From Lacticigenium naphthae DSM 19658 (GTDB lineage: Bacteria > Bacillota > Bacilli > Lactobacillales > Carnobacteriaceae_A): DNA of 64,000 nucleotides. The stretch is taken from contig NZ_AUEG01000003.1 of assembly GCF_000425865.1 (NCBI RefSeq), positions 62,001 to 126,000 of the forward strand, in the 5' to 3' direction. The position numbers and the translations under genes were made by a program. Of this stretch, positions 1 to 8,673 are shown one piece after another (the first letter of the stretch is position 1; the number at the start of each line of letters is the position of its first letter). Under the pieces are notes generated by a model. That model saw only the letters and a program-made list of their open reading frames with translations. It had not been told where the DNA came from and ran no database searches.

Positions 1-144
1 CGGATCCTCCATTGCTTGCAAAATCAATTCTTTTAGTTCCTCTTCTTGTATTATTTGAAAAATCGATAACTCCATATCTCTTAAAATAACAAACACCAGT
101 TCCACTAGTAGTTTATTTTCTTCTTTTTTTGCCCATCGGATCAA
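1..144 (-). CDS. Partial hypothetical protein downstream of uvrC (3' end off window)
   Basis: A 48-codon open frame runs off the left edge on the minus strand. It would begin at a TTG whose last two bases are shared with the uvrC stop (ATTGA), with a GAGGAG ribosome binding site 5 bases upstream inside the uvrC end, so translation would be coupled to uvrC. The visible peptide starts LIRWAKKEENKLL and is rich in Leu, Ile and Glu, with no recognisable domain. The frame stays open to the edge and the SD is good, but the start is non-ATG and the product is unknown. Confidence 0.45.
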   Translation of the reverse strand, partial: MIRWAKKEENKLLVELVFVILRDMELSIFQIIQEEELKELILQAMEDP

Positions 145-1931
145 TTTTCTCCTCTGTCCTCTCTCAAAACATTCTTTATTCTCTCTACTACAGTCTTTGG
201 AATCCCTAAAGCATGGATTTCCTCATTATCTGCTTCTTTGATTCTTTTCAACGACTTAAAGTGTCTTAAAATTTTCGTTCGTGTTTTTGGACCTACTCCT
301 TCAATAGAATCAAGTTGAGATGAGAAACTATTTTTGCTCCGCACTTTTCTATGAAAGGTGATTGCAAATCGATGGACTTCTTCTTGGATACGCTGGACCA
401 AGTGAAAGGCCTGACTGCGTGGATCCAAATAGACTTGAGCATAGTTCTCCCCAAAAATCAAAGCGGCAGTTCTGTGCTTCGTATCTTTAACCATTCCAGC
501 AACGGGAATAAAGAGATTCAACTCATTTTCTAACACATCTATGGCTGCGTTGACTTGTATTTTACCGCCATCCATCAGAATCAAATCAGGAAGTGGCCGT
601 TGTTCTTTTAATAAGCGAGAATATCTTCTGCGGATAACTTCTCTTGTAGTTGCTGCTTCATTACTACCCACTACAGTTTTGATCTTATACTTACGATAAT
701 TTGTCTTATCGGGTTTTCCATCTTTGAAGGACACCATCGCAGACACCGGATTCGTTCCCTGTATATTAGAATGATCAAATGCTTCGATCCTCTCAATATA
801 AGGTAATCCCATAGCTTCTGACAATTCACCTATAGCCCCTACTGTTTTTTTCTCATCCACCTCCATCAAACGAAACTTTTCATTTAATGTAATTTCACTA
901 TTTTTTTCTGCTAACTCCAATAAATCTTTCTTGTTTCCTCGCTTAGGTACGCGAACTTTCACATCGAGCGTTTCTGACAAAAGTTCAGTATCCAACTCTT
1001 CGGGTACCAGTATTTCTTTCGGTTTGATTATATTCTTGTTATCATAATATTGTAAAATATAGCTCATCAATTCTTCTTGTGGAGTACCATAACAAGGGAA
1101 TATAGAGGCTTCTCTCTTAATTAAAGTTGCTTGACGTATGAAGAAGACTTGAATAGAAATCCAGCCTTTATTCATATAAAAATTGAAGATATCTCTGGGT
1201 GTGAAATCTCTGGACACAATGGTTTGTTTTTCTACTGTTTGTTCGATGTAAGAAATTTGGTTTCGAAGTTCTGCAGCTCTCTCATACTCCATGTTTTCTG
1301 AGGCTTCCTGCATCTTTTTCACTATTTCTTCTTTAATTTCTTTCACGTTTCCGTTCAGAAATCTTTTGATTTTCTTTATCTGCTGATCGTATTCTTCTCT
1401 GGTTACCTCATGATCACACGGCCCAATGCATTGCCCAATATGATAATATAAACATGCTCTTTTTTGTTTACCATTACATTTTCTTAACGGATATATTTTT
1501 TGAATAAGCTGTTGGGTTTCTGTCGCTGCATAGACATTTGGGTAAGGGCCAAAATAGAGCCCTCCATCTTGCGTGACTTCAGAAGTTATGATTAACTGAG
1601 GATCTTTTTCTTTAGTGATTTTTAAATAGGGATAATTTGTTCCCTGTTTTAATTTTATATTGTATTTGGGTTGATGCTTTTTTATCAATGTGATTTCAAG
1701 CAACAACGCTTCCTTGTCTGTTCCCGTTACAATTGTTTCAAAATCAATGATTTCTTGGACAAGCAAAGCTGTTTTCCCTTCGTGTTTCCCTCTAAAATAA
1801 GACCGTACGCGGTTTTTCAAATTCTTTGCTTTCCCTATATATATAATTTCGGCATTTCGATTTTTCATGATATAACATCCTGGCATTTCAGGAAGCAAAT
1901 TAAGTTTTTGTTCAATATGTTCACTTGGCAT
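141..1931 (-). CDS. uvrC: UvrABC excinuclease subunit C
   Basis: The 596-aa protein makes the dual incisions of nucleotide excision repair on UvrB-marked damage. Length and architecture are those of a normal UvrC. An N-terminal GIY-YIG nuclease domain spans about residues 14-92 (PGCYIMKN...IIYIGKAKNLKNRVRSYF). A UVR motif that contacts UvrB lies near 203-238, and the RNase H-like second nuclease domain begins around 385 (EAFDHSNIQGTNPVSAMVSF). A C-terminal pair of helix-hairpin-helix motifs is present (IEGVGPKTRTKILRHF, ALGIPKTVVERI). The start ATG follows AGAGGTGAAATAG. The gene ends inside the ribosome binding site and start of the next minus-strand frame. Identification is firm. Confidence 0.97.
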   Translation of the reverse strand: MPSEHIEQKLNLLPEMPGCYIMKNRNAEIIYIGKAKNLKNRVRSYFRGKHEGKTALLVQEIIDFETIVTGTDKEALLLEITLIKKHQPKYNIKLKQGTNYPYLKITKEKDPQLIITSEVTQDGGLYFGPYPNVYAATETQQLIQKIYPLRKCNGKQKRACLYYHIGQCIGPCDHEVTREEYDQQIKKIKRFLNGNVKEIKEEIVKKMQEASENMEYERAAELRNQISYIEQTVEKQTIVSRDFTPRDIFNFYMNKGWISIQVFFIRQATLIKREASIFPCYGTPQEELMSYILQYYDNKNIIKPKEILVPEELDTELLSETLDVKVRVPKRGNKKDLLELAEKNSEITLNEKFRLMEVDEKKTVGAIGELSEAMGLPYIERIEAFDHSNIQGTNPVSAMVSFKDGKPDKTNYRKYKIKTVVGSNEAATTREVIRRRYSRLLKEQRPLPDLILMDGGKIQVNAAIDVLENELNLFIPVAGMVKDTKHRTAALIFGENYAQVYLDPRSQAFHLVQRIQEEVHRFAITFHRKVRSKNSFSSQLDSIEGVGPKTRTKILRHFKSLKRIKEADNEEIHALGIPKTVVERIKNVLREDRGEN

Positions 1932-1965
1932 CTATTTCACCTCTTATTGGCCAATTTCATTGTTT

Positions 1966-1996
1966 AAAAAGAACAGTGGAGATTTCCACTGTTCTT
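1966..1996 (-). terminator. Rho-independent terminator after the 89-aa gene
   Basis: A perfect 10-bp stem (GAACAGTGGA / TCCACTGTTC, loop GATT) is followed on the minus strand by five T. It lies between the stop of the gene at 2027-2296 and the start of uvrC, so uvrC probably has its own promoter or relies on readthrough. Confidence 0.75.
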
Positions 1997-2026
1997 TCGC
2001 TCAAATACTTTTCACATTATCACTTT

Positions 2027-2296
2027 TTATTTGGGTTCTTGAAACAAATAAATATTATAAAATCGGTTATAATCAACTTCTCCGACAAGAACTTTTTTAT
2101 ATTCGAAATTTGTTCCTAAGATGATTTCTTTTTGTGTATATAACTCATGAATAGTTTTGCCAATTTCTTCGTAAAGATCATCCAATTCTTCTTCACTTAA
2201 TTCGCCATGTTGCTCTTCCCAACGCTCAAGAAAATCTTTTTCATCACGATCTCTGTAAAAATCTATTCCTGGAATTGTGCTTTCATTTTCCATCAT
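2027..2296 (-). CDS. Small acidic hypothetical protein, 89 aa
   Basis: I do not recognise this family. The protein is soluble and strongly acidic in the middle (EEQHGELSEEELDDLYEEIG), has no signal peptide or membrane segment, and ends in an aromatic-rich stretch (YNRFYNIYLFQEPK). An AAAGGT sequence lies about 11 bases before the ATG; two consecutive ATG codons make the start uncertain by one residue. Terminators on both sides suggest a monocistronic unit. Coding is supported by the position of the flanking terminators and by the non-random composition, not by homology. Confidence 0.65.
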   Translation of the reverse strand: MMENESTIPGIDFYRDRDEKDFLERWEEQHGELSEEELDDLYEEIGKTIHELYTQKEIILGTNFEYKKVLVGEVDYNRFYNIYLFQEPK

Positions 2297-2388
2297 TTCA
2301 TCGCCGACCTTTCCATTCTCGTTTCATTTAAAGTGTACCATATCTAAAATTTTTAACAATCTCTCTTGATCGATTTTCTATTCAAATA

Positions 2389-2424
2389 ATAAAAAAAGAA
2401 GTTAGCCGAAGCAAACCTCTTTTA
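2389..2424 (-). terminator. Terminator after the coiled-coil 3D-domain gene
   Basis: On the minus strand AGAGGTTTGC, loop TTCG, GCTAACTTCT form a 10-bp stem with one mismatch and one wobble, closed by a TTCG tetraloop and followed by seven T. Confidence 0.8.
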
Positions 2425-2433
2425 TCATTTGTA

Positions 2434-3570
2434 TTAATTCAAAATTTTAATTGTTATTGTACGACGACCCCAATTTAGTGCTTGTTGAACTGTGGAATAA
2501 TGAATATCGATTTTATTTCCTTTGATCGCACCACCAGTGTCGCCAGCAATCGCCACTCCGTATCCAGGTATTTCAACTAAAGTACCTAGTGGAATTACCC
2601 GAGGATCTACAGCAATAACCATTGGGTTTACTCTTAAATCAATTCCTGTTGCAGTATGTGTGCTTAATCCAGGTTGCTTAGTAGAGTAACCTGTAGCGGA
2701 CACGGTCAGTGTTCGACCAGATGAACTCACTGTTTGCTTTACCGGTTCTTCCTTTTTCTCGCTTACATTAGTCGTTTGAGTAGAGCTAGCTCCACTTTTC
2801 TCTGTTTGTTTTTTTGGTTGAGACTGACTTGCTGTTTTGGCACCAGTTTTCTGTATCACCGCTTGACTTGATGCTCTTTGTGCAGCAGCCTCTTTTTGTG
2901 CAGTAATTTCTTTTTGACGTTGAATTTCTTGGCTTTTTTTAGTAGCGAGGGTTGCTAATTGATTTTCGTTTTTCTGAATCATTTCTTGAATAGAAGCTAT
3001 TTTAGTATCTAATTCTTCTTTTTTCACTTGCACTTCTTCATTTTTTTCTTGCAATTGTTTTTGTTCTTCTGCTAATGTTTCCTTCAATTCATTTAATTCG
3101 TTAAATGCCTCTTTAGCTTCTTCTATTTGTTCATTTCCTGCTTCCTGTAAAGAAACGAGAACATACATACGATTAAGTAGATCTGAGATGCTTTCCGAAT
3201 CCAATAAACTGAATAAAACATTCTGATTTAGTTCATTGGTTTGAATGGATTGTAATCGACTTTTGGCTTGTTCTAACCTTTGACTGACTACTTCTTCTTG
3301 CACAATAATTTCATCAGTAGTTTTCTCAATGACGGTTTCTTTTTGTTTGATGTCTTCTGCTAGCTGATCTACCAGACTATTTATTTCATTAACTTCTTGC
3401 ATCGTTGTAGAAATTTGCCCTTGTAAATCTGTTAAGTCTGCTTTGGTTTGTTGTTCTTGCTTCTCGATTTCTTGAATTGAGTTCGCTGAAACGTCTGTCG
3501 TTTTACCAACTACTAGAAATAAAGCAAAAAATAATATTGTTTTTGTGAATTTACTATTTTTCAAAATCAT
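2434..3570 (-). CDS. Secreted coiled-coil protein with C-terminal 3D domain
   Basis: The 378-aa protein is probably exported and acts on peptidoglycan. An N-terminal signal peptide (ILFFALFLVVGKTTDVSA) is followed by a long predicted coiled coil (about residues 32-215, heptad-rich in Glu, Gln and Leu), as in CwlO/PcsB-type wall proteins. A Gln/Ser/Thr-rich linker follows, then a 3D (Asp-Asp-Asp) double-psi beta-barrel domain from about residue 285: VSATGYSTKQPG, VIAVDPRVIPLG, AGDTGGAIKGNKIDIHY. The 3D domain is the catalytic fold of MltA-like and Rpf/YocH-like muralytic enzymes. The ATG follows GGAAAGGGATGGT. A paralogous 3D domain with a LysM N-terminus lies at 22787-23590. The exact lytic activity is inferred. 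Confidence 0.85.
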   Translation of the reverse strand: MILKNSKFTKTILFFALFLVVGKTTDVSANSIQEIEKQEQQTKADLTDLQGQISTTMQEVNEINSLVDQLAEDIKQKETVIEKTTDEIIVQEEVVSQRLEQAKSRLQSIQTNELNQNVLFSLLDSESISDLLNRMYVLVSLQEAGNEQIEEAKEAFNELNELKETLAEEQKQLQEKNEEVQVKKEELDTKIASIQEMIQKNENQLATLATKKSQEIQRQKEITAQKEAAAQRASSQAVIQKTGAKTASQSQPKKQTEKSGASSTQTTNVSEKKEEPVKQTVSSSGRTLTVSATGYSTKQPGLSTHTATGIDLRVNPMVIAVDPRVIPLGTLVEIPGYGVAIAGDTGGAIKGNKIDIHYSTVQQALNWGRRTITIKILN

Positions 3571-3699
3571 ACCATCCCTTTCCTACTTAAAGGTTTATAT
3601 ATATACAGTATCCGTCCCTATATGTCTTTGTCATTATAACGGAATTCTTTCTTCCCTATATTTCTTTCTCGTTACATTTTATTACAAAGTCTTTTCTAG

Positions 3700-3705
3700 T
3701 ATAAT
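3700..3705 (+). promoter_or_regulatory. -10 element for the deoxyribosyltransferase gene
   Basis: A perfect TATAAT sits 34 bases before the start of the gene at 3739. No good -35 hexamer is visible 17 bases upstream, so the call rests on the -10 alone. Confidence 0.4.
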
Positions 3706-3738
3706 GATTTTGTCATATAAAACATTAGGAGGAATCTC

Positions 3739-4218
3739 ATGACTCGCTCAATCTATTTTGCCAGCCCACTATTTTCAGAAATGGAAAAACAATACAATGC
3801 TTTAATAGCAAGCAAAATACGCTCTAAATATCCAGAAATAGAAATTTATCTCCCCCAAGAACAAGGTGATATCAATAATAAAGAGGCTTACGCAGACTCT
3901 GTAACAATCGCAAAATATGACACGGATGCTCTCCTAAACAGCCAGATACTGATTGCTGTTTTAGACGGCGCAACAATTGACGTAGGCGTGGCTTCAGAAA
4001 TTGGTGTGGCTTATCAAGCCGGTATTCCGATTCTGGGACTGTACACAGATTCACGTCAGCAAGGAGCGACCAACAAGAAGAAGATCAGTGCCTTGCAAGA
4101 TATAGCTGAGTCTCAATTTTCATATATCAATCTCTATACTATCGGCTTAATCAAAATGAACGGAGCCATTTTATCTTCTGAAGAGGATCTTTTATCCTCT
4201 ATTAAACAATATGTTTGA
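3739..4218 (+). CDS. Nucleoside 2-deoxyribosyltransferase
   Basis: This 159-aa enzyme exchanges the base of 2'-deoxynucleosides in purine and pyrimidine salvage. The length matches the family (about 150-165 aa). Visible hallmarks are the N-terminal IYFASPLFSEME strand-loop, the middle QILIAVLDGATIDVGVASEIG segment with the acidic catalytic region, and the following GVAYQAGIPILGLYTDSR. TAGGAGGA precedes the ATG by 5 bases. It stands alone on the plus strand between two minus-strand genes and shares a bidirectional terminator with the next gene. Confidence 0.92.
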   Translation: MTRSIYFASPLFSEMEKQYNALIASKIRSKYPEIEIYLPQEQGDINNKEAYADSVTIAKYDTDALLNSQILIAVLDGATIDVGVASEIGVAYQAGIPILGLYTDSRQQGATNKKKISALQDIAESQFSYINLYTIGLIKMNGAILSSEEDLLSSIKQYV

Positions 4219-4348
4219 TAGCTGTTTGGGTACCTTGATCACTTATCCAATTAGCTGAGATCAATAAGTTTCTATCCAAAATACTGCTCCAATTTGCCTA
4301 GCGAGATCAGGTCTATCTATCGGGACACCTTTTAGCAAGTAATAATCA

Positions 4349-4388
4349 AAAAAATGCGGCTAGGACATTTGTCCTAGCCGCGTTTTTT
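4349..4388. terminator. Bidirectional terminator
   Basis: A perfect 11-bp stem (GCGGCTAGGAC / GTCCTAGCCGC, loop ATTT) has A runs on the left and T runs on the right. It can end both the plus-strand gene at 3739-4218 and the minus-strand gene at 4387-5334. Confidence 0.85.
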
Positions 4389-5334
4389 AATAACCTTTAT
4401 TAAAATCTACTTTATTTTTTATTACATTGCCCTTTTCAACGAATGTTGTCAAATTTTCTAAAAATATTGGGAAAAGTGCGGCTTCATAGTCTTCTAAATT
4501 TCCTGTTATATGAGGAAGGATCAGAACATCCTCCCTGTGCCATAATTCAGAGCTTTCCGGTAAAGGTTCTTCTTCAAAAACATCCAGGGCAGCAAACCCG
4601 ATTTGCTTATCCAGTGCCTCGATCAACTCTTTTGTATTAACAGTGAGTCCTCTTCCAACGTTTACAAAAACACTATTCTCTTTCATGTTCTCAAACAGTT
4701 TTCTATTGAAAAAATAGTGTGTTTCTTTTGTCAGAGGCAGAATGTTTATAACATAATCCGCTTGATTTAAATATTTCCCTATTGTCTTTTGGGTATACTG
4801 CTCATCCATGAATGGGGCTTTTTCCCCACTTCGATTGATTCCAATAGTGTGCATGCCGAAATTTTTTGCTAATTTCCCTACTTCTTGTCCAATCTCACCA
4901 CTCCCGACAATCAGGATGATTTTATCGTGTACCTCTTGAACAGTTAGTTGATCATTCCATTTAGATTGAAGCTGATTTGCATGAGCTTTCCCTATCCCGC
5001 GTGTATGAAAGAGTAGCATGCCTATTACAGATTCAGCAATCGGCTTCCTATGAATACCACTAGCATTCGTCAACAGAATACCATTTTCTTGAAAATAATT
5101 TTGTGGAAAATAGTCTACTCCTGCTGAAGAAGCTTGAACCCACTTCAAATTCGGAGCCTTTTCTTCTAAATGTGACCCAATCGTTTTATTCCATCCATAA
5201 AGAATTTCCACATTAGGATCAGGACTTTTTTCCGTACTCAATTGTACTATTTCATACCCTGGAGCAACTTGTTTAATGCTCTTCTCCTGTTCTCTTGTCA
5301 ATTTGCGATAAGAGCCAATTTGTTTATTCGTCAT
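4387..5334 (-). CDS. D-2-hydroxyacid dehydrogenase (NAD-binding)
   Basis: The 315-aa protein belongs to the D-isomer-specific 2-hydroxyacid dehydrogenase family, which reduces 2-oxoacids with NAD(P)H. The nucleotide-binding Rossmann motif is present near residue 143 (ILIVGSGEIGQEVGKLAKNF) and is followed by the family signatures NILPLTKETHYFFN and NVGRGLTVNTKELIEAL. The catalytic Arg lies in VNVGRG, a Glu in ALDVFEEEPLP and a His in ILPHITGN. AGAGGAGG precedes the ATG. It is monocistronic and its substrate cannot be read from the sequence. Confidence 0.9.
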   Translation of the reverse strand: MTNKQIGSYRKLTREQEKSIKQVAPGYEIVQLSTEKSPDPNVEILYGWNKTIGSHLEEKAPNLKWVQASSAGVDYFPQNYFQENGILLTNASGIHRKPIAESVIGMLLFHTRGIGKAHANQLQSKWNDQLTVQEVHDKIILIVGSGEIGQEVGKLAKNFGMHTIGINRSGEKAPFMDEQYTQKTIGKYLNQADYVINILPLTKETHYFFNRKLFENMKENSVFVNVGRGLTVNTKELIEALDKQIGFAALDVFEEEPLPESSELWHREDVLILPHITGNLEDYEAALFPIFLENLTTFVEKGNVIKNKVDFNKGY

Positions 5335-5416
5335 AAATTTCCTCCTCTACTCTTTTCATTATCGCAAATGCCCAATTATTGTACAACTAGATACCCTTTT
5401 TGAATAGTTTCTTTCT

Positions 5417-5445
5417 TTTACTCTTTTTCTTTTTTCGGCTATACT
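5417..5445 (+). promoter_or_regulatory. Sigma-A-type promoter for the MBL hydrolase-asparaginase operon
   Basis: TTTACT (-35), a 17-base spacer and TATACT (-10) point toward the gene at 5584. Transcription would start near 5452, leaving a leader of about 130 bases that holds small hairpins (GACC-TTTTC-GGTC near 5486, and CTTTTCG/CGAAAAG). Confidence 0.6.
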
Positions 5446-5583
5446 ATAAAAGCTAAACATTGAGTGAATGAAACAGGGATAGGACCTTTTCGGTCTTCTC
5501 ATTAGTAACGAAAAGACAGTTGAGTTTTTTGCAATTAGAGTATCTTTCACATAATGAATACTATATTTTAGGAGGCTTTATAT

Positions 5584-6201
5584 ATGAAAATACACCAAAT
5601 CGTTACTGGGATGATCCAAGAAAACTGCTATCTGATCTGCAAGGATTCCGAAGCATTGATCGTAGATCCCGGAGCGGAAGCAAATAAAATAAAAAATGAA
5701 ATAGAAACGAATAAAGTGAGACCCTTAGCTATCCTATTAACACATGCGCACTATGATCACATTGGTGCGGTGGAAGAATTACGTACAGATTATGCTATTC
5801 CAGTTTACTTAGATGAGAAAGAGCAGGGGTGGATGAGTGATCCTCAACTCAATTTATCAACTTATGCCATTCACGAAGTCACTGCGAATCCTGCAGAATT
5901 CACTTACTCTTACTTTGAAAATTATTCTATTGGGAATTTTGATTTCTACGTTGTCCCTACCCCCGGCCATTCTCCCGGCGGGGTAAGCTTGATATTTGAA
6001 AAGGAAAATGTTCTGTTTTCGGGCGATGCTCTTTTTTATCGTAGCATCGGGCGCACTGACTTACCTGGAAGTAACTCACAACAGCTTGTAGAGAGTATCC
6101 GTTCTCAGCTATTTGCTTTGGAAAAAGACTCTATTATTTATCCTGGACACGGTCCCTCTACTACTCTCTTTAATGAAAAAGAAACAAATCCATATGTATA
6201 A
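5584..6201 (+). CDS. MBL-fold metallohydrolase (glyoxalase II-like)
   Basis: The 205-aa protein is a metallo-beta-lactamase-fold hydrolase of the small YqgX/glyoxalase II-like group. Metal ligands are visible: THAHYDHIG (HxHxDH), PGHSPGG (His), SGDALFYRSIGRTD (bridging Asp) and YPGHGPST (His). TAGGAGG lies 8 bases before the ATG. It is the first gene of a two-gene unit with asparaginase, 21 bases apart. The substrate is likely a thioester such as S-lactoyl-glutathione or a bacillithiol analogue, by family only. Confidence 0.9.
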   Translation: MKIHQIVTGMIQENCYLICKDSEALIVDPGAEANKIKNEIETNKVRPLAILLTHAHYDHIGAVEELRTDYAIPVYLDEKEQGWMSDPQLNLSTYAIHEVTANPAEFTYSYFENYSIGNFDFYVVPTPGHSPGGVSLIFEKENVLFSGDALFYRSIGRTDLPGSNSQQLVESIRSQLFALEKDSIIYPGHGPSTTLFNEKETNPYV

Positions 6202-6222
6202 TTTTTGTAGGAGGATGTAGTC

Positions 6223-7188
6223 ATGAAAAAAATATTGATATTACACACCGGCGGAACTATTGCCATGAGTACTGATCATTCATCTGGAAAAGTAAAACCG
6301 TATACTCATAATCCGCTGTTATCTCAGCAATCATTGTTCCCAGAAAATGTTGAAATAATCAGTGAGGACTTATTTTATTTGCCGTCTCCTCATATCACTA
6401 CAAAAGAAATGTTACTAATAAAAAACAGAATTGAAGAAGCTGTCGTAAGTCACTTTGACGGTGTGGTTGTCACACATGGTACTGATACGTTAGAAGAGAC
6501 TGCTTATTTCCTCGATTTAACCTTGAGACATTCCATTCCCATCGTATTAACGGGTGCCATGAGACCTACGGATGCAATCGGATCAGATGGGTTGTATAAT
6601 TTACAAAATGCAATTTGGACCGCTCTTGATACGAATTCTGCTGAGAAAGGTGTAGTGGTTGTAATGAATGAAGAAATTCATTCTGCCCGCTATGTGACAA
6701 AAACTCATACGACAAACGTCGCCACCTTCCGAACCCCAACATTTGGTCCGATCGGCATTCTAGCAAAAAACCGTGTTTACTTCTTCAAAAAGTTGGTGGA
6801 CGAAGAATATTATCCTGTCAATGAAATGAAAAAGAATGTCTATTTACTAAAAGCCTATGCGGGAATGGATGGAAGTTTAATAGAGAAATTAGCAGAATTA
6901 CCTATTGATGGTTTAGTTATTGAAGCGCTCGGAGCCGGCAACCTGCCTCCTCAATCTGTTCCGGCAATCGAACAGCTACTCCAGATGAAGGTCCCTGTTG
7001 TTTTAGTTTCGAGGGCATTTAATGGCATCGCTCAAGACATCTATGACTATGAGGGTGGCGGAAAGCAACTGAAAGAAAAAGGTGTTACTTTTGCTCCGGG
7101 CCTTACTGGTCAAAAAGCGCGTATTAAACTGCAGATAGTTTTGGAACAACCTATTTCGAAAGAGAGACTTGAGTATTACTTTGAATAA
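6223..7188 (+). CDS. ansA: L-asparaginase, type I
   Basis: The 321-aa enzyme hydrolyses asparagine to aspartate and ammonia. Both catalytic Thr motifs are present: ILHTGGTIAMS at the N-terminus and VVTHGTDTLEETAYFL near residue 85, with GAMRPTDAIGSDG completing the site. There is no signal peptide, which fits the cytosolic type I enzyme. TAGGAGGATGTAGTC precedes the ATG. It follows the MBL hydrolase in the same operon and ends at a bidirectional terminator shared with scrB. Confidence 0.92.
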   Translation: MKKILILHTGGTIAMSTDHSSGKVKPYTHNPLLSQQSLFPENVEIISEDLFYLPSPHITTKEMLLIKNRIEEAVVSHFDGVVVTHGTDTLEETAYFLDLTLRHSIPIVLTGAMRPTDAIGSDGLYNLQNAIWTALDTNSAEKGVVVVMNEEIHSARYVTKTHTTNVATFRTPTFGPIGILAKNRVYFFKKLVDEEYYPVNEMKKNVYLLKAYAGMDGSLIEKLAELPIDGLVIEALGAGNLPPQSVPAIEQLLQMKVPVVLVSRAFNGIAQDIYDYEGGGKQLKEKGVTFAPGLTGQKARIKLQIVLEQPISKERLEYYFE

Positions 7189-7201
7189 AAAGTAGACAAA
7201 A

Positions 7202-7245
7202 AAATAACGGGCCGAGGGAAAATCTCTCAGGCTCGTTATTTTTAT
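7202..7245. terminator. Bidirectional terminator between ansA and scrB
   Basis: AAATAACG pairs with CGTTATTT, extended by GCC-GAG / CTC-A-GGC with one bulged A. T runs follow on the right and A runs on the left. Confidence 0.75.
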
Positions 7246-7257
7246 TCGGTCTACTTG

Positions 7258-8655
7258 CTAAAACTCAATCACTTTTTTTAGTTCAAATATAGAAAAATCA
7301 GTAATATTCTCTTTCCAGCTGTCTTTTTTCCAAGTCCACAGATTTGTTCTTTCTTTCTTAAAGTAACGAAGTGAAAAAACTTCTGCTCCATTGTTCAGAT
7401 AAACTTCTAGAGAAGAATCTTCTATAAATAGTTGCATAGATTTCAAAGATTCAGTTAGTTGCACACTTCTTGTTTCTCTTTCTGCTGTTAACCAGTTGGT
7501 CCTTTCGATCGTAAACCGTTTGGAATCTGCATTGTATTTCAAACTTACTTCATTCCTCAACACCCAATCAAAACTAGCCGCAGCTGATTTCCAAGTACAA
7601 ACCATTTCTTGTTCACTGGATGAGAATTCCACTTTATTCATCGTTTGAAGATCCGGAAGTGTAAGCTTTTGACTGTTTCTTAATTTTTGTAGCTCTGTAA
7701 CGGGTTGTTGGAGAAGTTGTCCATTTTCCCATTTGATTTCTCGGGGCAGAGTTAAATGATGGATCCACCCTTCTTTTCTAGTTGGAACAGCATTTTCTAC
7801 GTCGGGCTCCATTGCCCCCATCCAACCAAATAAAATCGTTCTGCCTTTATTGTCTTCAAATGATTGTGGAGCATAAAATTCAAATCCGCGATCAAGCTCT
7901 TTGAATGTTTCTCCAGTAGGAACAAATTTTCCGTTCTTAAAGTCTCCGACTAAATAACCAGTTTGAAAGACGTTTTTATAAAAATCTCCTTCTGTTTCTA
8001 TCCCTTGCGGTGAAAAAAGAAAGATCTCTTTATTTTTCATCCGCAAGACATCAGGACATTCCCACATGTAACCAAAATCGGGATAAGCTTCTGTAAATTC
8101 ACCAGAAAATTTCCAATCAAGTAGATCCGCTGAGCGATATAATATAGTTGTCCCTTTTAAACCAAGAGTCTGAGCGCCTAAGATCATCCAGTAGCAATCT
8201 TCTTCTTCATCTTTCCATACCTTAGGATCTCTGACATGGGCTGTATAATTCTTCGGATGTGTAAACAGAGGTCCTTTTTTTAAAAACTGCTCTCCATCTT
8301 CAGAAATTGCTAAACACTGATAACTTTCTCTTTCTCCTGCATCATTGCGTACGTTTCCTGTATAAAAAAGAAACATTTTCCCATCTTTTTCAATAGCACT
8401 TCCCGAGTAGCAGCCATTTTTGTCAAACCAGTCTGTAGGTTCCAATGCGGGCTTTAAATACGTCCACTCCACTAAGTCTGACGATATTGCATGACCCCAA
8501 GTTTTATTTGCATGAGTCGTTCCCTCTGGGTTCCATTGAAAAAAAACATGGTACTGATTATTGAAGAAAATAAGTCCGTTCGGATCATTTAGCAATCCTT
8601 CTGGAGCCCTTAAATGATAATGGACAGTGTACTTGTCTGGTGTTGGTTGAGTCAT
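7258..8655 (-). CDS. scrB: Sucrose-6-phosphate hydrolase (GH32)
   Basis: The 465-aa cytosolic invertase splits sucrose 6-phosphate, made by the PTS, into glucose 6-phosphate and fructose. GH32 hallmarks: the nucleophile motif LNDPNGLIFFNNQYHVFFQW near residue 20, RDPKVW (transition-state Asp) near 142, and the acid/base Glu in WECPDVLR near 200. The GH32 C-terminal beta-sandwich follows. GGAGG precedes the ATG, which lies 18 bases after the scrA stop, so the two are co-transcribed. Sucrose specificity is inferred from scrA and scrR next door. Confidence 0.93.
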   Translation of the reverse strand: MTQPTPDKYTVHYHLRAPEGLLNDPNGLIFFNNQYHVFFQWNPEGTTHANKTWGHAISSDLVEWTYLKPALEPTDWFDKNGCYSGSAIEKDGKMFLFYTGNVRNDAGERESYQCLAISEDGEQFLKKGPLFTHPKNYTAHVRDPKVWKDEEEDCYWMILGAQTLGLKGTTILYRSADLLDWKFSGEFTEAYPDFGYMWECPDVLRMKNKEIFLFSPQGIETEGDFYKNVFQTGYLVGDFKNGKFVPTGETFKELDRGFEFYAPQSFEDNKGRTILFGWMGAMEPDVENAVPTRKEGWIHHLTLPREIKWENGQLLQQPVTELQKLRNSQKLTLPDLQTMNKVEFSSSEQEMVCTWKSAAASFDWVLRNEVSLKYNADSKRFTIERTNWLTAERETRSVQLTESLKSMQLFIEDSSLEVYLNNGAEVFSLRYFKKERTNLWTWKKDSWKENITDFSIFELKKVIEF

Positions 8656-8673
8656 AGTGATCCTCCTTCTAAA

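Noticed and set aside
5359..5550. 63-codon minus-strand frame
   Set aside because: No SD, basic and Ser-rich composition without a domain, and it overlaps the likely promoter of the plus-strand MBL gene.
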